34,129 nt of DNA from Phytoactinopolyspora limicola (GTDB lineage: Bacteria; Actinomycetota; Actinomycetes; Jiangellales; Jiangellaceae): the NCBI RefSeq assembly GCF_011320225.1, contig NZ_JAAOEN010000025.1, positions 1 through 34,129 of the forward strand. Direction: 5' to 3'. A model generated the notes under the pieces. It saw nothing but the letters and a program-made list of their open reading frames with translations, made no database searches and was not told the DNA's origin. The translations under genes were made by a program, and so were the position numbers. Below, piece after piece: positions 23,735 to 31,123 of this stretch; the stretch's first letter is position 1; each line of letters starts with the position of its first letter.

Positions 23735-24700
23735 GTGGTCATGGACATCGACCTCGCCGGGATGGGCTCGTTGCTGCGGGTGCGCGACGGCATCTACGCC
23801 GACGACCTCGTCCTGGCCGCCATCGTCCGGCTCGATCTGCTCACCGTGCTCGACCGGGAGGTGGTGACCCTGGAGACGTTGTGCCGGCGCAGCGGTATCG
23901 CGTTCCGCTCCGCCGACGTGTTGTGCACGCTCCTTCGGGCGATGGGCCTGCTCGAGCCGGGGCCAGTGCTGCGCCCTAGTCCGCTGGCCAGATCCTGCCT
24001 GGTGCGGGGCGCCCCGTTCGATCTGCGTCCATATCTGGCCTCCGCGGCGTCGCGGCCCACCTGTCTGGAGCAGGTCGAGCTGTTGCGGACGGGATTACCG
24101 GCCCGGTGGACCGGCGGGCGAGCCAGCGTGTGGCCACACGACCCCACCTTCGGTGAGCACTTCGGCGGGATCAAGGCGCCGCGGGCGCGGGCACTGGCCC
24201 CAGCCCTCGCGGAAGTACTCGACACGCTGCCCGCGACGGCCGTGCTGGAGGTCGGCGGATGTGGAACGACGGTGGCGGCGCTGCGCGAGCGGCGTCCCGA
24301 GCTGGCGGCAGGGGTATCCCAGAGCCCGGAGATGTTCACCGCCTTACCCTCGGGATACGACGTCCACGTGCTGCCCGACACACTTCACCGGTGGAGCGAG
24401 CGCCGCGCCCGGGAGATCGTCGGGCGCTGTTATGGTGCGTTGGCCCCAGGTGGGCATGTCGTCGTGGTCGACTCCCATCTCAACGCCGACAAAACCGGAC
24501 CCCTATCGGTGGCCCGTTATTCCGCGCTGGTGCTGTACGCCACCGAAGGGCAATGCTGGTCCGTCGGCGAGGTAGCGGACTTCCTGGCCGGTGCCGGGTT
24601 CCGCGGCGTCCAGGAACGGCCCGCCGGCCTGGACCGGACCGCCGTCGTCGGCCGGAAACCCTCCAAGCCCCGCCCCTCCCCGCCCCGCCTCTCCCCATGA
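23735..24700 (+). CDS. SAM-dependent O-methyltransferase-like protein
   Basis: The 321-residue protein has the layout of plant/Streptomyces-type O-methyltransferases. An N-terminal winged-helix dimerisation domain is at about 10-100 (A-A-I-V-R-L-D-L-L-T-V-L, then a winged helix with L-L-R-A-M-G-L-L-E). The SAM motif V-L-E-V-G-G-C-G-T at 170-178 begins the C-terminal domain, which later has L-A-P-G-G-H-V-V-V-V-D-S. The catalytic His and acidic residues of well-studied members are not obvious, so activity is uncertain. It starts at GTG 23735 or ATG 23741. The last eight residues P-S-P-P-R-L-S-P are encoded by the palindrome at 24672-24773, which also encodes the end of the convergent ATPase. 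The true ancestral C-terminus may have been different. Confidence 0.78.
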   Translation: MVMDIDLAGMGSLLRVRDGIYADDLVLAAIVRLDLLTVLDREVVTLETLCRRSGIAFRSADVLCTLLRAMGLLEPGPVLRPSPLARSCLVRGAPFDLRPYLASAASRPTCLEQVELLRTGLPARWTGGRASVWPHDPTFGEHFGGIKAPRARALAPALAEVLDTLPATAVLEVGGCGTTVAALRERRPELAAGVSQSPEMFTALPSGYDVHVLPDTLHRWSERRAREIVGRCYGALAPGGHVVVVDSHLNADKTGPLSVARYSALVLYATEGQCWSVGEVADFLAGAGFRGVQERPAGLDRTAVVGRKPSKPRPSPPRLSP

Positions 24701-24773
24701 TCATGAACACTTTGCCGTGCCATGGCACGGCAAAGTGTTCATGATCATGGGGAGAGGCGGGGCGGGGAGGGGC
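24672..24773. repeat. Perfect 102-bp palindrome spanning both convergent gene ends
   Basis: Each arm is 51 bases, centred between 24722 and 24723 with no loop. Bases 24672-24697 are the last codons of the methyltransferase, and the symmetrical bases 24748-24773 are the last codons of the importer ATPase on the other strand. The two stop codons (24698-24700 and 24745-24747) are mirror images. The outer part is a C-rich/G-rich tract. The inner part has ATGATCAT and ends at a centre of GCCATGGC. The RNA from either strand would form a very stable hairpin, so a two-way terminator is the simplest role. Perfect symmetry also suggests a recent inverted duplication or a mobile palindromic element. 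Confidence 0.97.
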
Positions 24774-25806
24774 CGGCGAAGTGGCATGCGGCCGGATGTC
24801 CGTCGCCGCGGTCGACCAGCTCAGGTGCCGAGTCGATGCACAGGGCCTGCTCGTCCGGCCGTAGCCGCTGGGCGAACGTCGGGCAGCGGGTGCGGAAGCG
24901 GCAGCCGGACGGCGGGTCCGCGGGGTTGGGGACATCCCCGGTCAGCACGATGCGCCGCCGGGCCCGTTCCCGGTGGGGGTCCGGCACCGGGATGGCGCTG
25001 ACCAGTGCCTGGGTGTAGGGGTGGGCGGGGGCGGCGAACAGGTCGTCGGTGGGGCCGGACTCGACGATCCGGCCCAGGTACATCACCGCCACCCGTTGGG
25101 CGATGTGCCGGACCACGGACAGGTCATGCGAGACGAACAAGTACGACAGCCCCAGCCGATCCTGGAGGTCCTCCAACAGGTTGATCACCCCGGCCTGGAT
25201 GGAGACGTCGAGGGCGGAGACCGGCTCGTCGAGGACCAACACCCGGGGTTCGAGGGCGAGCGCCCGGGCGATCCCGATGCGCTGCCGCTGACCACCCGAG
25301 AACTCGTGTGGGTACCGAGCGCCGTGCTCAGGGTTGAGACCTACCAGCTCCAGCAACTCCCGGACCCGCGCCTCGCCGCCGGGTTTGTATCGGCCGTGGA
25401 TCCGCAGCGGTTCGGCGAGCAGCGCCGAGACCGGCATCCGCGGGTCCAGCGAGGCGAACGGATCCTGGAACACGATTTGTAGGGACTGCCGCAGGACACG
25501 GATCGCCGCCCGCGAACGGCCGGTGATCGGTTGCCCGTCGTAGTACACCGAACCCGACGTCGGGGGGATCAGGTCGAGCATCAGGCGTGCCGTCGTCGAC
25601 TTCCCACAGCCAGACTCACCGACCAAGGCCAGCGTCTCGCGTGGAGCGACGTCGAGCGACACACCACACACCGCGTGGATCTGTCCGACGGTGCGGCGGA
25701 GGATCCCGCCGGAGCGGACCGGAAAATGTTTCACCAGCTCGCGTGCCGCGAGGATGGGCGGTGCGGAGTGGGCGGCCGGCTGCGTGGCCTCGGGGGTGAG
25801 AGTCAT
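24745..25806 (-). CDS. Di/oligopeptide ABC importer ATPase (OppF/DppF-like)
   Basis: The 353-residue ATPase has Walker A G-E-S-G-C-G-K-S, F-Q-D-P-F-A-S-L-D-P, signature F-S-G-G-Q-R-Q-R, Walker B L-V-L-D-E-P-V-S-A-L-D and S-H-D-L-S-V-V. After the ATPase domain comes the oligopeptide-transporter tail with P-S-G-C-R-F-R-T-R-C-P and a later C, the cysteine cluster known to bind an iron-sulfur group in some family members. It starts at ATG 25806, overlapping the OppD-like stop, and is last in the operon. The end P-S-P-P-R-L-S-P lies in the palindrome. It works with the OppD-like ATPase in importing peptides (or another substrate of the class). Confidence 0.95.
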   Translation of the reverse strand: MTLTPEATQPAAHSAPPILAARELVKHFPVRSGGILRRTVGQIHAVCGVSLDVAPRETLALVGESGCGKSTTARLMLDLIPPTSGSVYYDGQPITGRSRAAIRVLRQSLQIVFQDPFASLDPRMPVSALLAEPLRIHGRYKPGGEARVRELLELVGLNPEHGARYPHEFSGGQRQRIGIARALALEPRVLVLDEPVSALDVSIQAGVINLLEDLQDRLGLSYLFVSHDLSVVRHIAQRVAVMYLGRIVESGPTDDLFAAPAHPYTQALVSAIPVPDPHRERARRRIVLTGDVPNPADPPSGCRFRTRCPTFAQRLRPDEQALCIDSAPELVDRGDGHPAACHFAGPSPPRLSP

Positions 25807-26855
25807 GACAAGGCGTCCAGATCGATCGACGTGGGCCGGAACAGGTCGGACGGTGCCACTCCTACCAGTTGATCGCTGAAGTGGCAGGCCGCGGCGTGGG
25901 TACCCGCTCCCACTGGCCGAAGTGGGGGTTCGGTGTCCCGGCACACGTCCTGAGCCATGGGGCAGCGCGGCGCGAACGGGCAGCCGGGCGGCAGGTTGAT
26001 CAGCGACGGCGGGGTGCCGAGGATCGGGGTGAGACGGTGCTGCCGGCGCTCGTCGACCCGAGGCAGACTGCCGAGCAGCCCCAACGTGTAGGGCATGGAC
26101 GGGGTGTAGAAGATCTCGTCGACGGTGCCGGACTCCACGAGGGTGCCGGCATACATCACCCCCACCCGGTCCACGTGTCCGGCGATGACCCCTAGATCGT
26201 GGCTGATGAGCACGAGGGCCGCGCCGGTGGCCGCACGGGCGGTCTCGAGAGCGTTCAGAACCTGCGCCTGGACGGTGACGTCCAACGCGGTGGTGGGTTC
26301 GTCGGCGATGATCACGTCCGGATCGTTGGCCATGGCGATGGCGATGACCACACGTTGGCGCATGCCGCCGCTGAGTTCGTGTGGATAGGCGTGCACCCGT
26401 TGTTGGGGATCCGGGATTCCGACGATCTCGAGCAGTTCAGCCGCCCGCGTCCAGGCATGGCGTTTGGCCCCTGGGTTATGTACCTGGATCGCCTCGACCA
26501 GTTGCCGGCCGACCTGGTGGACGGGGTTCAGCGACGTCAACGGATCCTGGAAGATCATGGCGATGTTCCGGCCCCGCACGGTGCTGATCCGGGCGTCGTC
26601 GAGGCCGAGGAGTTGCTGGCCCAGTACCCGTGTCGACCCCGTCACCCGTGCCGTCGCCGGCAGCAAACCCATGATGGCCATCGACGTGACCGACTTGCCC
26701 GACCCGGATTCGCCGACGATGCCGAGTGATTCACCGCGGCGCACCTGGAATGTGACGCCACGTACGGCTGTGACGGGGCCATCGTCGGTTGGCAGTGTGA
26801 CGCTGAGGTCGTCGACCTCGAGCACGACGTCGGTCATGGACAACGGTTGAGCCAC
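25803..26855 (-). CDS. Di/oligopeptide ABC importer ATPase (OppD/DppD-like)
   Basis: The 350-residue ATPase has Walker A G-E-S-G-S-G-K-S, Q-loop F-Q-D-P-L-T-S-L-N-P, signature L-S-G-G-M-R-Q-R, Walker B V-I-I-A-D-E-P-T-T-A-L-D and S-H-D-L-G-V-I, then the C-rich tail P-P-G-C-P-F-A-P-R-C-P. The start is GTG 26855 because a GGAGG sits seven bases upstream, formed partly by the stop region of the permease gene; an ATG at 26837 is the alternative. It is energetically paired with the OppF-like ATPase whose start overlaps its stop. Its sequence differs from that subunit as in all Opp/Dpp systems, where two different ATPases form a heterodimer. Confidence 0.95.
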   Translation of the reverse strand: MAQPLSMTDVVLEVDDLSVTLPTDDGPVTAVRGVTFQVRRGESLGIVGESGSGKSVTSMAIMGLLPATARVTGSTRVLGQQLLGLDDARISTVRGRNIAMIFQDPLTSLNPVHQVGRQLVEAIQVHNPGAKRHAWTRAAELLEIVGIPDPQQRVHAYPHELSGGMRQRVVIAIAMANDPDVIIADEPTTALDVTVQAQVLNALETARAATGAALVLISHDLGVIAGHVDRVGVMYAGTLVESGTVDEIFYTPSMPYTLGLLGSLPRVDERRQHRLTPILGTPPSLINLPPGCPFAPRCPMAQDVCRDTEPPLRPVGAGTHAAACHFSDQLVGVAPSDLFRPTSIDLDALS

Positions 26856-26859
26856 CTCG

Positions 26860-27783
26860 TCACCTCCGGGTCATGGTCTGACGGGGGTCGAGTGCGTCGC
26901 GCATGCCGTCCCCGACGAAGTTGATGGTCAGTGCGATCAGAACGATGAACACGCCGGGTGGGTAGAACAACCAGGGGCGGGTGAAGGGGGCGGCCCGGGC
27001 GTTCTCGATCAGTAGACCGAGCGACGTATCAGGAGGCTGGATCCCGAAACCTAGGAACGACAACGCCGCTTCGGCGAGGATGGCGAACGCGACGGCCAAG
27101 GTCCCGGCGACGATGATCGGCCCGGCGGCGTTCGGGATGAGATGACGCAGCACGATCCGCGAGTTCGACGCACCCATCGCCCGGCACGCCTCGATGAACT
27201 CCTGTTCGCGCAGCGAGAGGACGACGCCGCGCACCACACGTGACGTCCCGGTCCAGATGAACGCCGAGATGACGAGGGCCACCGCCCACCAACTGGTGCC
27301 GCCGCGGACATTGCCGGCCATGGCCGTGACCAACACGAGCAGCGGCACCACGAGGATCACGTCGACGAAACGCATCATCAGGTTGTCGACCCAGCCGCCG
27401 TACAGGCCCGCCACGGCGCCCCACAACGAGCCGACCGTGGTACTGATCAGCGCCACCGTGAGTGCCACCTTCAGCGACTGCTGGGTGCCGCGCATTACCT
27501 GGCCCATCACGTCCTGCCCGGCGGTCGTGGTGCCGAAAGGGTGCGCCATGCTGGGCGGCGTGCTGGCCGGGATGGCGCGGTCGACGGTGTGATCGTAGGA
27601 CCAGAGCAGCGGACCGAGAAACGCGAACGCGACGACCAACACGAACAGGACGAGGCTGGTGACGGCCAGCCGATGCCGCAGGAAGCGGCGGGCGGCCATC
27701 CGCGCCTGGTTGCGCTGTTGGGTGGTGATCGCTTCGGCGGCCACGGGAGGTGGGGCGGCCAGGCCGGGTTGCAGGTCAGCCAT
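26860..27783 (-). CDS. Di/oligopeptide ABC importer permease (OppC/DppC-like)
   Basis: The 307-residue permease has an N-terminal cytosolic part, then about six membrane helices. The conserved features are H-P-F-G-T-T-T-A-G-Q-D-V in the first periplasmic part (family H-P-x-G-T-D-x-x-G-R-D), and the ATPase-binding EAA loop E-F-I-E-A-C-R-A-M-G-A-S-N-S-R-I-V-L-R-H-L-I-P-N. A-L-S-F-L-G-F-G-I-Q-P-P follows. The ATG at 27783 overlaps the DppB-like gene by eight bases. It is followed after four bases by the OppD-like ATPase. Together with DppB it forms the membrane channel. Confidence 0.95.
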   Translation of the reverse strand: MADLQPGLAAPPPVAAEAITTQQRNQARMAARRFLRHRLAVTSLVLFVLVVAFAFLGPLLWSYDHTVDRAIPASTPPSMAHPFGTTTAGQDVMGQVMRGTQQSLKVALTVALISTTVGSLWGAVAGLYGGWVDNLMMRFVDVILVVPLLVLVTAMAGNVRGGTSWWAVALVISAFIWTGTSRVVRGVVLSLREQEFIEACRAMGASNSRIVLRHLIPNAAGPIIVAGTLAVAFAILAEAALSFLGFGIQPPDTSLGLLIENARAAPFTRPWLFYPPGVFIVLIALTINFVGDGMRDALDPRQTMTRR

Positions 27784-28783
27784 AACGAATCCGCGGGTCT
27801 AGAACGCCGTAGAGCAGGTCGGCGACGAGGTTCGCCGTGACCACAATGATCCCGCTGAGCATCAGCCACCCCATCACGGAATAGGAGTCGTTGGTGCTGA
27901 CCGACTCCAGGAAGAAGTCACCCAGCCCGCGCCATTGGAAGATCCGCTCGATGATGATGGCTCCGTCGATCGTGCCGGCGATCACCAGCGCCGATACCGT
28001 CGTGAGCGGGATGAGTGCGGTACGGAGGGCGTGCCGCCGGATGACCACCCGGTTGCGTACCCCCTTGGCCCGGGCCAGCCGGACGTAGTCGCTGTTGAGC
28101 ACCTCCAACATCGACGCTCTCTGGTATCGGCTCAACGCCGCGTACCCGGTCAGCATCAGCGCCAACGTGGGCAAGAACAGGTGAGCGGCGGCGTCGGTGA
28201 ACGACTCCCAGGCGGTGAACCCGCGGGTGTCGGCCGAGGCGGCACCGATCGTGGCGAACCCGGTGCCCAGCTCGCGGTTCGCCCAGACACCACCCTCCTT
28301 GATCAGGGCGCCGATCCAGAAGGCCGGCATCGCCAAGGCGAGGAATCCGGTGAAGGTGAGCAGATAGTCGACGGTGGAGTATTGCTTAACCGCGCTGATC
28401 ACGCCGGACACGATGGCCAGCCCGATGGCCATCATCAACGCGATGACGACGAGCCGCAGGGTGATCAGGAACCGAGCGCCGATCTCGGCACCGATGTCGA
28501 ACGCCGGTCCCCGGACCGATGGCCCGAACTTCCCTTGGAGCAGGCCGATGTCGCCGTTTCCGCCGATGCCGGTCATCCACAGCAGATACCGCTGGGGCAC
28601 CGACCGATCGAGGTACATGCGTACTTCTTCGCTGGCGATCACGGCGGGATCGACGGGCGGCTGCGCCACTCGGAGGTCGCCGAGCGGGTCTCCGGAGAGG
28701 TCGATGAGCAGGAAGCACAGCACAGATGCGGCGAGCAGCACGGGGATCGCGGCCAGCAGCCGGCGCATGGTGTACACGGCCAT
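27776..28783 (-). CDS. Di/oligopeptide ABC importer permease (OppB/DppB-like)
   Basis: The 335-residue permease has an N-terminal helix (M-R-R-L-L-A-A-I-P-V-L-L-A-A-S-V) and a long extracellular stretch with the family D-P-L-G-D motif. An EAA loop then reads Y-Q-R-A-S-M-L-E-V-L-N-S-D-Y-V-R-L-A-R-A-K-G-V, followed by R-R-H-A-L-R-T-A-L-I-P-L and F-Q-W-R-G-L-G. The end D-P-R-I-R-Y-G is a typical C-terminus. ATG 28783 was chosen with an AAGGG upstream; a frame reaching 29017 lies inside the lipoprotein gene. It is separated from the lipoprotein gene by 116 bases that hold a hairpin (28836-28877). Confidence 0.94.
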   Translation of the reverse strand: MAVYTMRRLLAAIPVLLAASVLCFLLIDLSGDPLGDLRVAQPPVDPAVIASEEVRMYLDRSVPQRYLLWMTGIGGNGDIGLLQGKFGPSVRGPAFDIGAEIGARFLITLRLVVIALMMAIGLAIVSGVISAVKQYSTVDYLLTFTGFLALAMPAFWIGALIKEGGVWANRELGTGFATIGAASADTRGFTAWESFTDAAAHLFLPTLALMLTGYAALSRYQRASMLEVLNSDYVRLARAKGVRNRVVIRRHALRTALIPLTTVSALVIAGTIDGAIIIERIFQWRGLGDFFLESVSTNDSYSVMGWLMLSGIIVVTANLVADLLYGVLDPRIRYG

Positions 28784-28835
28784 GGGGGGCAGCCCTTTCC
28801 GTCGACTACTACCGCGAGTGGTTCGTTGGAGATGC

Positions 28836-28877
28836 CCGGGCGGGTGGCCCCGCGCAGAGTGAGGGTCACCCGCCCGG
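28836..28877 (-). terminator. Intra-operon hairpin between lipoprotein and permease genes
   Basis: CCGGGCGGGTG (28836-28846) pairs perfectly over 11 bases with CACCCGCCCGG (28867-28877), with a 20-nt loop. It follows the lipoprotein stop by 22 bases on the minus strand. In many peptide importers such a stem protects the 5' mRNA or stops most transcription, so that the binding protein is made in excess over the permease. That role is inferred here. Confidence 0.6.
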
Positions 28878-28899
28878 ACGTTTGTGGAGGGGTAGTGGC

Positions 28900-30720
28900 C
28901 TACTGGACGGCCGTTCCCCACTCGTGGTTGTTGTAGACGCCGCGCAGGCTGGTCGCGGTGTTGTCGCGGACGTTGACGTAGTCGTCGGTGATGAAGGTGA
29001 ACACGGGGACGTCCCACAGGGGCAGTACGTAAGCCTCGTCGAGCACGATCCGCATGATCTCGTTGGCGATGTCGGCTGCTTCGTCGATGTCGAGCCGGGT
29101 CAGCTCCTCCTGCGCGAGCCGGTCGACGTCGTCGTTGGTGAAGCCGCCGAAGTTGCTGGGGCTTCCCGTGGTGTAGTACTGGCTGGTCAGGCCGACGAAG
29201 GCCGGGTCACCGCTCCAGCCGAACTGGGCGATGTGGTAGTCCCCCTCGAACAACATCGTGCCGAGGTCGTCGGTGGGTTCGATGTTCGTCTCGACCCCGA
29301 TTTGGGCGAGGTCCGCCTGGATCAGCTCCATCGACGTCGACCGCACCAGGTCGGAGGTGGCTCGCAACCGGAACGGACCGATCTGGTCGCCGTCGAGGGT
29401 GAGGGTCTGGCCGTCGAACTCGTAGCCTGCCTCGGCGAGGATCGCCAGCGCGGCGTCGGTGTCTCCGCTCCCCATGCCGGTCTCCGTCACCAAGTCGACG
29501 TGGTTCGGGTGATCCTCGGCGAAGAGGTGGTTGGTGCGGCGGGTGTATTCCGGGTACATCTCGCCGTAGATGCGGGCGGCGATGTTGTCGGCGTCGATCG
29601 CGGTGAAGATCGCCCGGCGGAGAGCGACATCCTGGAGTTCGGGGACGTCCAGGTTGAAGTCGATGTGCTCCCAGGCGGGGCCGGGCTGGATGTGGTAGTG
29701 GACGTTCGGCATCTGATCGAGGCTGCGCAGGATGTCCTCGATGAGCTGGATCGGCGAGCCACCGTGGATCTCGTTGTTCGACAACGCAGGCACCCAAGCG
29801 CCCTGATCCGGGATGATCCGCATGATGTAGGTGTCCAGGGTGGGCTGGGTCTCGCCGTACCAGTTCTCGTTCGGCTCTTTGATCACCCGCTCTTCGAGAT
29901 TGCCTTCGACGATGCGGTACGGCCCGCCCGAGAACGTGGGCATGGTCTCTTGCAGCCACTCGAAGTAGTCACCGAGCTGCGCCGGATCGTCGACGTCGAA
30001 GCCGTTCTCGGCCGCGACGTGGGCCGGCATAACACCACCGCCGACGTCGTCGACGCCGAACATGGTGAACCATTCGAGATTGACCTCACCCGGTTTGAGG
30101 GTCAGGGTGACCGTTTTGCCGTCATCGGAGCCTTCGACGCTCTCGATCTGGTCGAAGTTGGTGGTGGCCCGCGAACGGCAGCCCTCGCAGTGCCCTGCCT
30201 CGGCGCTGGTGCCGAGTTTCCAGCTGACGCTGAAGTCGTCGGCCGTGATCGGGGTGCCGTCGTCCCAGACGGCTTCGTCGCGGATGACGTATTGCCAGCT
30301 ATACGGGTCCTCGGACAGGAGTTGTGGCTCCTCGGCCAACAGGTCCATATTGAACTCGAACGTCTCGCGATCCGGTCCGAACATGCCGATGTGCGGGTAG
30401 ATGCCGTGGAGCACCTGGAGGCCATACACGGTCCCACCTTCGGGCGAGTAGGTGTTCCAGGTGCGCACGCCGGAGACCACCAGCCAGGTGATCGATCCGC
30501 CGTCGGCACGTTCCCCGCTGTTGCAGTTGTAGGGGTCTTCGGGGCAGGTCTCGAAACCGGGCTGGGCTTCGACGCCGTTGCCAGGTGGGTCGGCCGGGTC
30601 GGTGGTGCCGGGGCCGTCGGCGCCCTCGGTGTCGTCATCGGATCCGGCACACGCGGCCAGAGCCATGACGGGCACCAGGACCATGGCGGCGGTCCGCGCC
30701 AGCTTCGTTCGGGCTTGCAT
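28900..30720 (-). CDS. Di/oligopeptide ABC importer substrate-binding lipoprotein
   Basis: The 606-residue protein is a family 5 substrate-binding protein. Its first 24 residues are a lipoprotein signal with lipobox L-A-A-C (Cys24), followed by an Asp/Gly/Pro-rich linker. Domain motifs include Y-V-I-R-D-E-A-V-W-D-D-G-T-P-I-T-A-D-D-F (the hallmark of the family) and late L-P-L-W-D-V-P. Two cysteine pairs (C-P-E-D-P-Y-N-C and H-C-E-G-C) are unusual for the family and may form disulfides. ATG 30720 has GGAGGACC upstream. The first gene of the dpp-like operon, it captures peptides or similar ligands outside the cell. The ligand cannot be identified from sequence. Confidence 0.93.
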   Translation of the reverse strand: MQARTKLARTAAMVLVPVMALAACAGSDDDTEGADGPGTTDPADPPGNGVEAQPGFETCPEDPYNCNSGERADGGSITWLVVSGVRTWNTYSPEGGTVYGLQVLHGIYPHIGMFGPDRETFEFNMDLLAEEPQLLSEDPYSWQYVIRDEAVWDDGTPITADDFSVSWKLGTSAEAGHCEGCRSRATTNFDQIESVEGSDDGKTVTLTLKPGEVNLEWFTMFGVDDVGGGVMPAHVAAENGFDVDDPAQLGDYFEWLQETMPTFSGGPYRIVEGNLEERVIKEPNENWYGETQPTLDTYIMRIIPDQGAWVPALSNNEIHGGSPIQLIEDILRSLDQMPNVHYHIQPGPAWEHIDFNLDVPELQDVALRRAIFTAIDADNIAARIYGEMYPEYTRRTNHLFAEDHPNHVDLVTETGMGSGDTDAALAILAEAGYEFDGQTLTLDGDQIGPFRLRATSDLVRSTSMELIQADLAQIGVETNIEPTDDLGTMLFEGDYHIAQFGWSGDPAFVGLTSQYYTTGSPSNFGGFTNDDVDRLAQEELTRLDIDEAADIANEIMRIVLDEAYVLPLWDVPVFTFITDDYVNVRDNTATSLRGVYNNHEWGTAVQ

Positions 30721-31123
30721 CTGGTCCTCCTCGTCGCCTGCCGGCGGGCGACGTTGACCGCCGCCGGCGTGTTCGGACCGATCGAACGCTACGGGCCCGG
30801 GACCAGGGACATCGTCGGGATGAACTCCCCATTTCGGAGTGCTAGTCACCCTATGTTCGGGGCCGGCGTCCCCAGGTCGGGTCGGTGTTATGGCCCCAGA
30901 ACGGGGCGCTGGTTCCGGAACCCGGCGGGGTTGGCTAGGGCCGCGGCGCCGCCGGGCATCACCGGTTCCACTGCGACCTATGGGGGAGTTTGGGAGGCTT
31001 GTCAGTATTTGTGCTGGCCAGTACAGTGTGGGAGGCCCCGCGGGGGAGGCCTGACATGTTATGTCGACCGGGTCCAGCCGCGGGCGATCCTCGGGGCCAG
31101 GCCCATGTCATCAGGAGGGGAGC
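30721..31123. other. Divergent intergenic region of the dpp-like operon and the M14 gene
   Basis: This 403-base gap holds no credible gene. It contains the ribosome sites of the lipoprotein (minus) and the carboxypeptidase (plus), a GCCGGCGG/CCGCCGGC stem at 30739-30767 in the lipoprotein leader, a short CCCCGCGGGG palindrome near 31036, and the promoter-like pair at 30999-31027. Shared control of importer and peptidase is possible. Confidence 0.6.
30999..31027 (+). promoter_or_regulatory. Likely sigma-70-type promoter of the carboxypeptidase gene
   Basis: TTGTCA (30999-31004) and TACAGT (31022-31027) are separated by exactly 17 bases. Both differ from the consensus hexamers by one or two bases. 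The predicted transcript would start near 31034, giving a leader of about 90 bases before the ATG at 31124. Confidence 0.5.
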
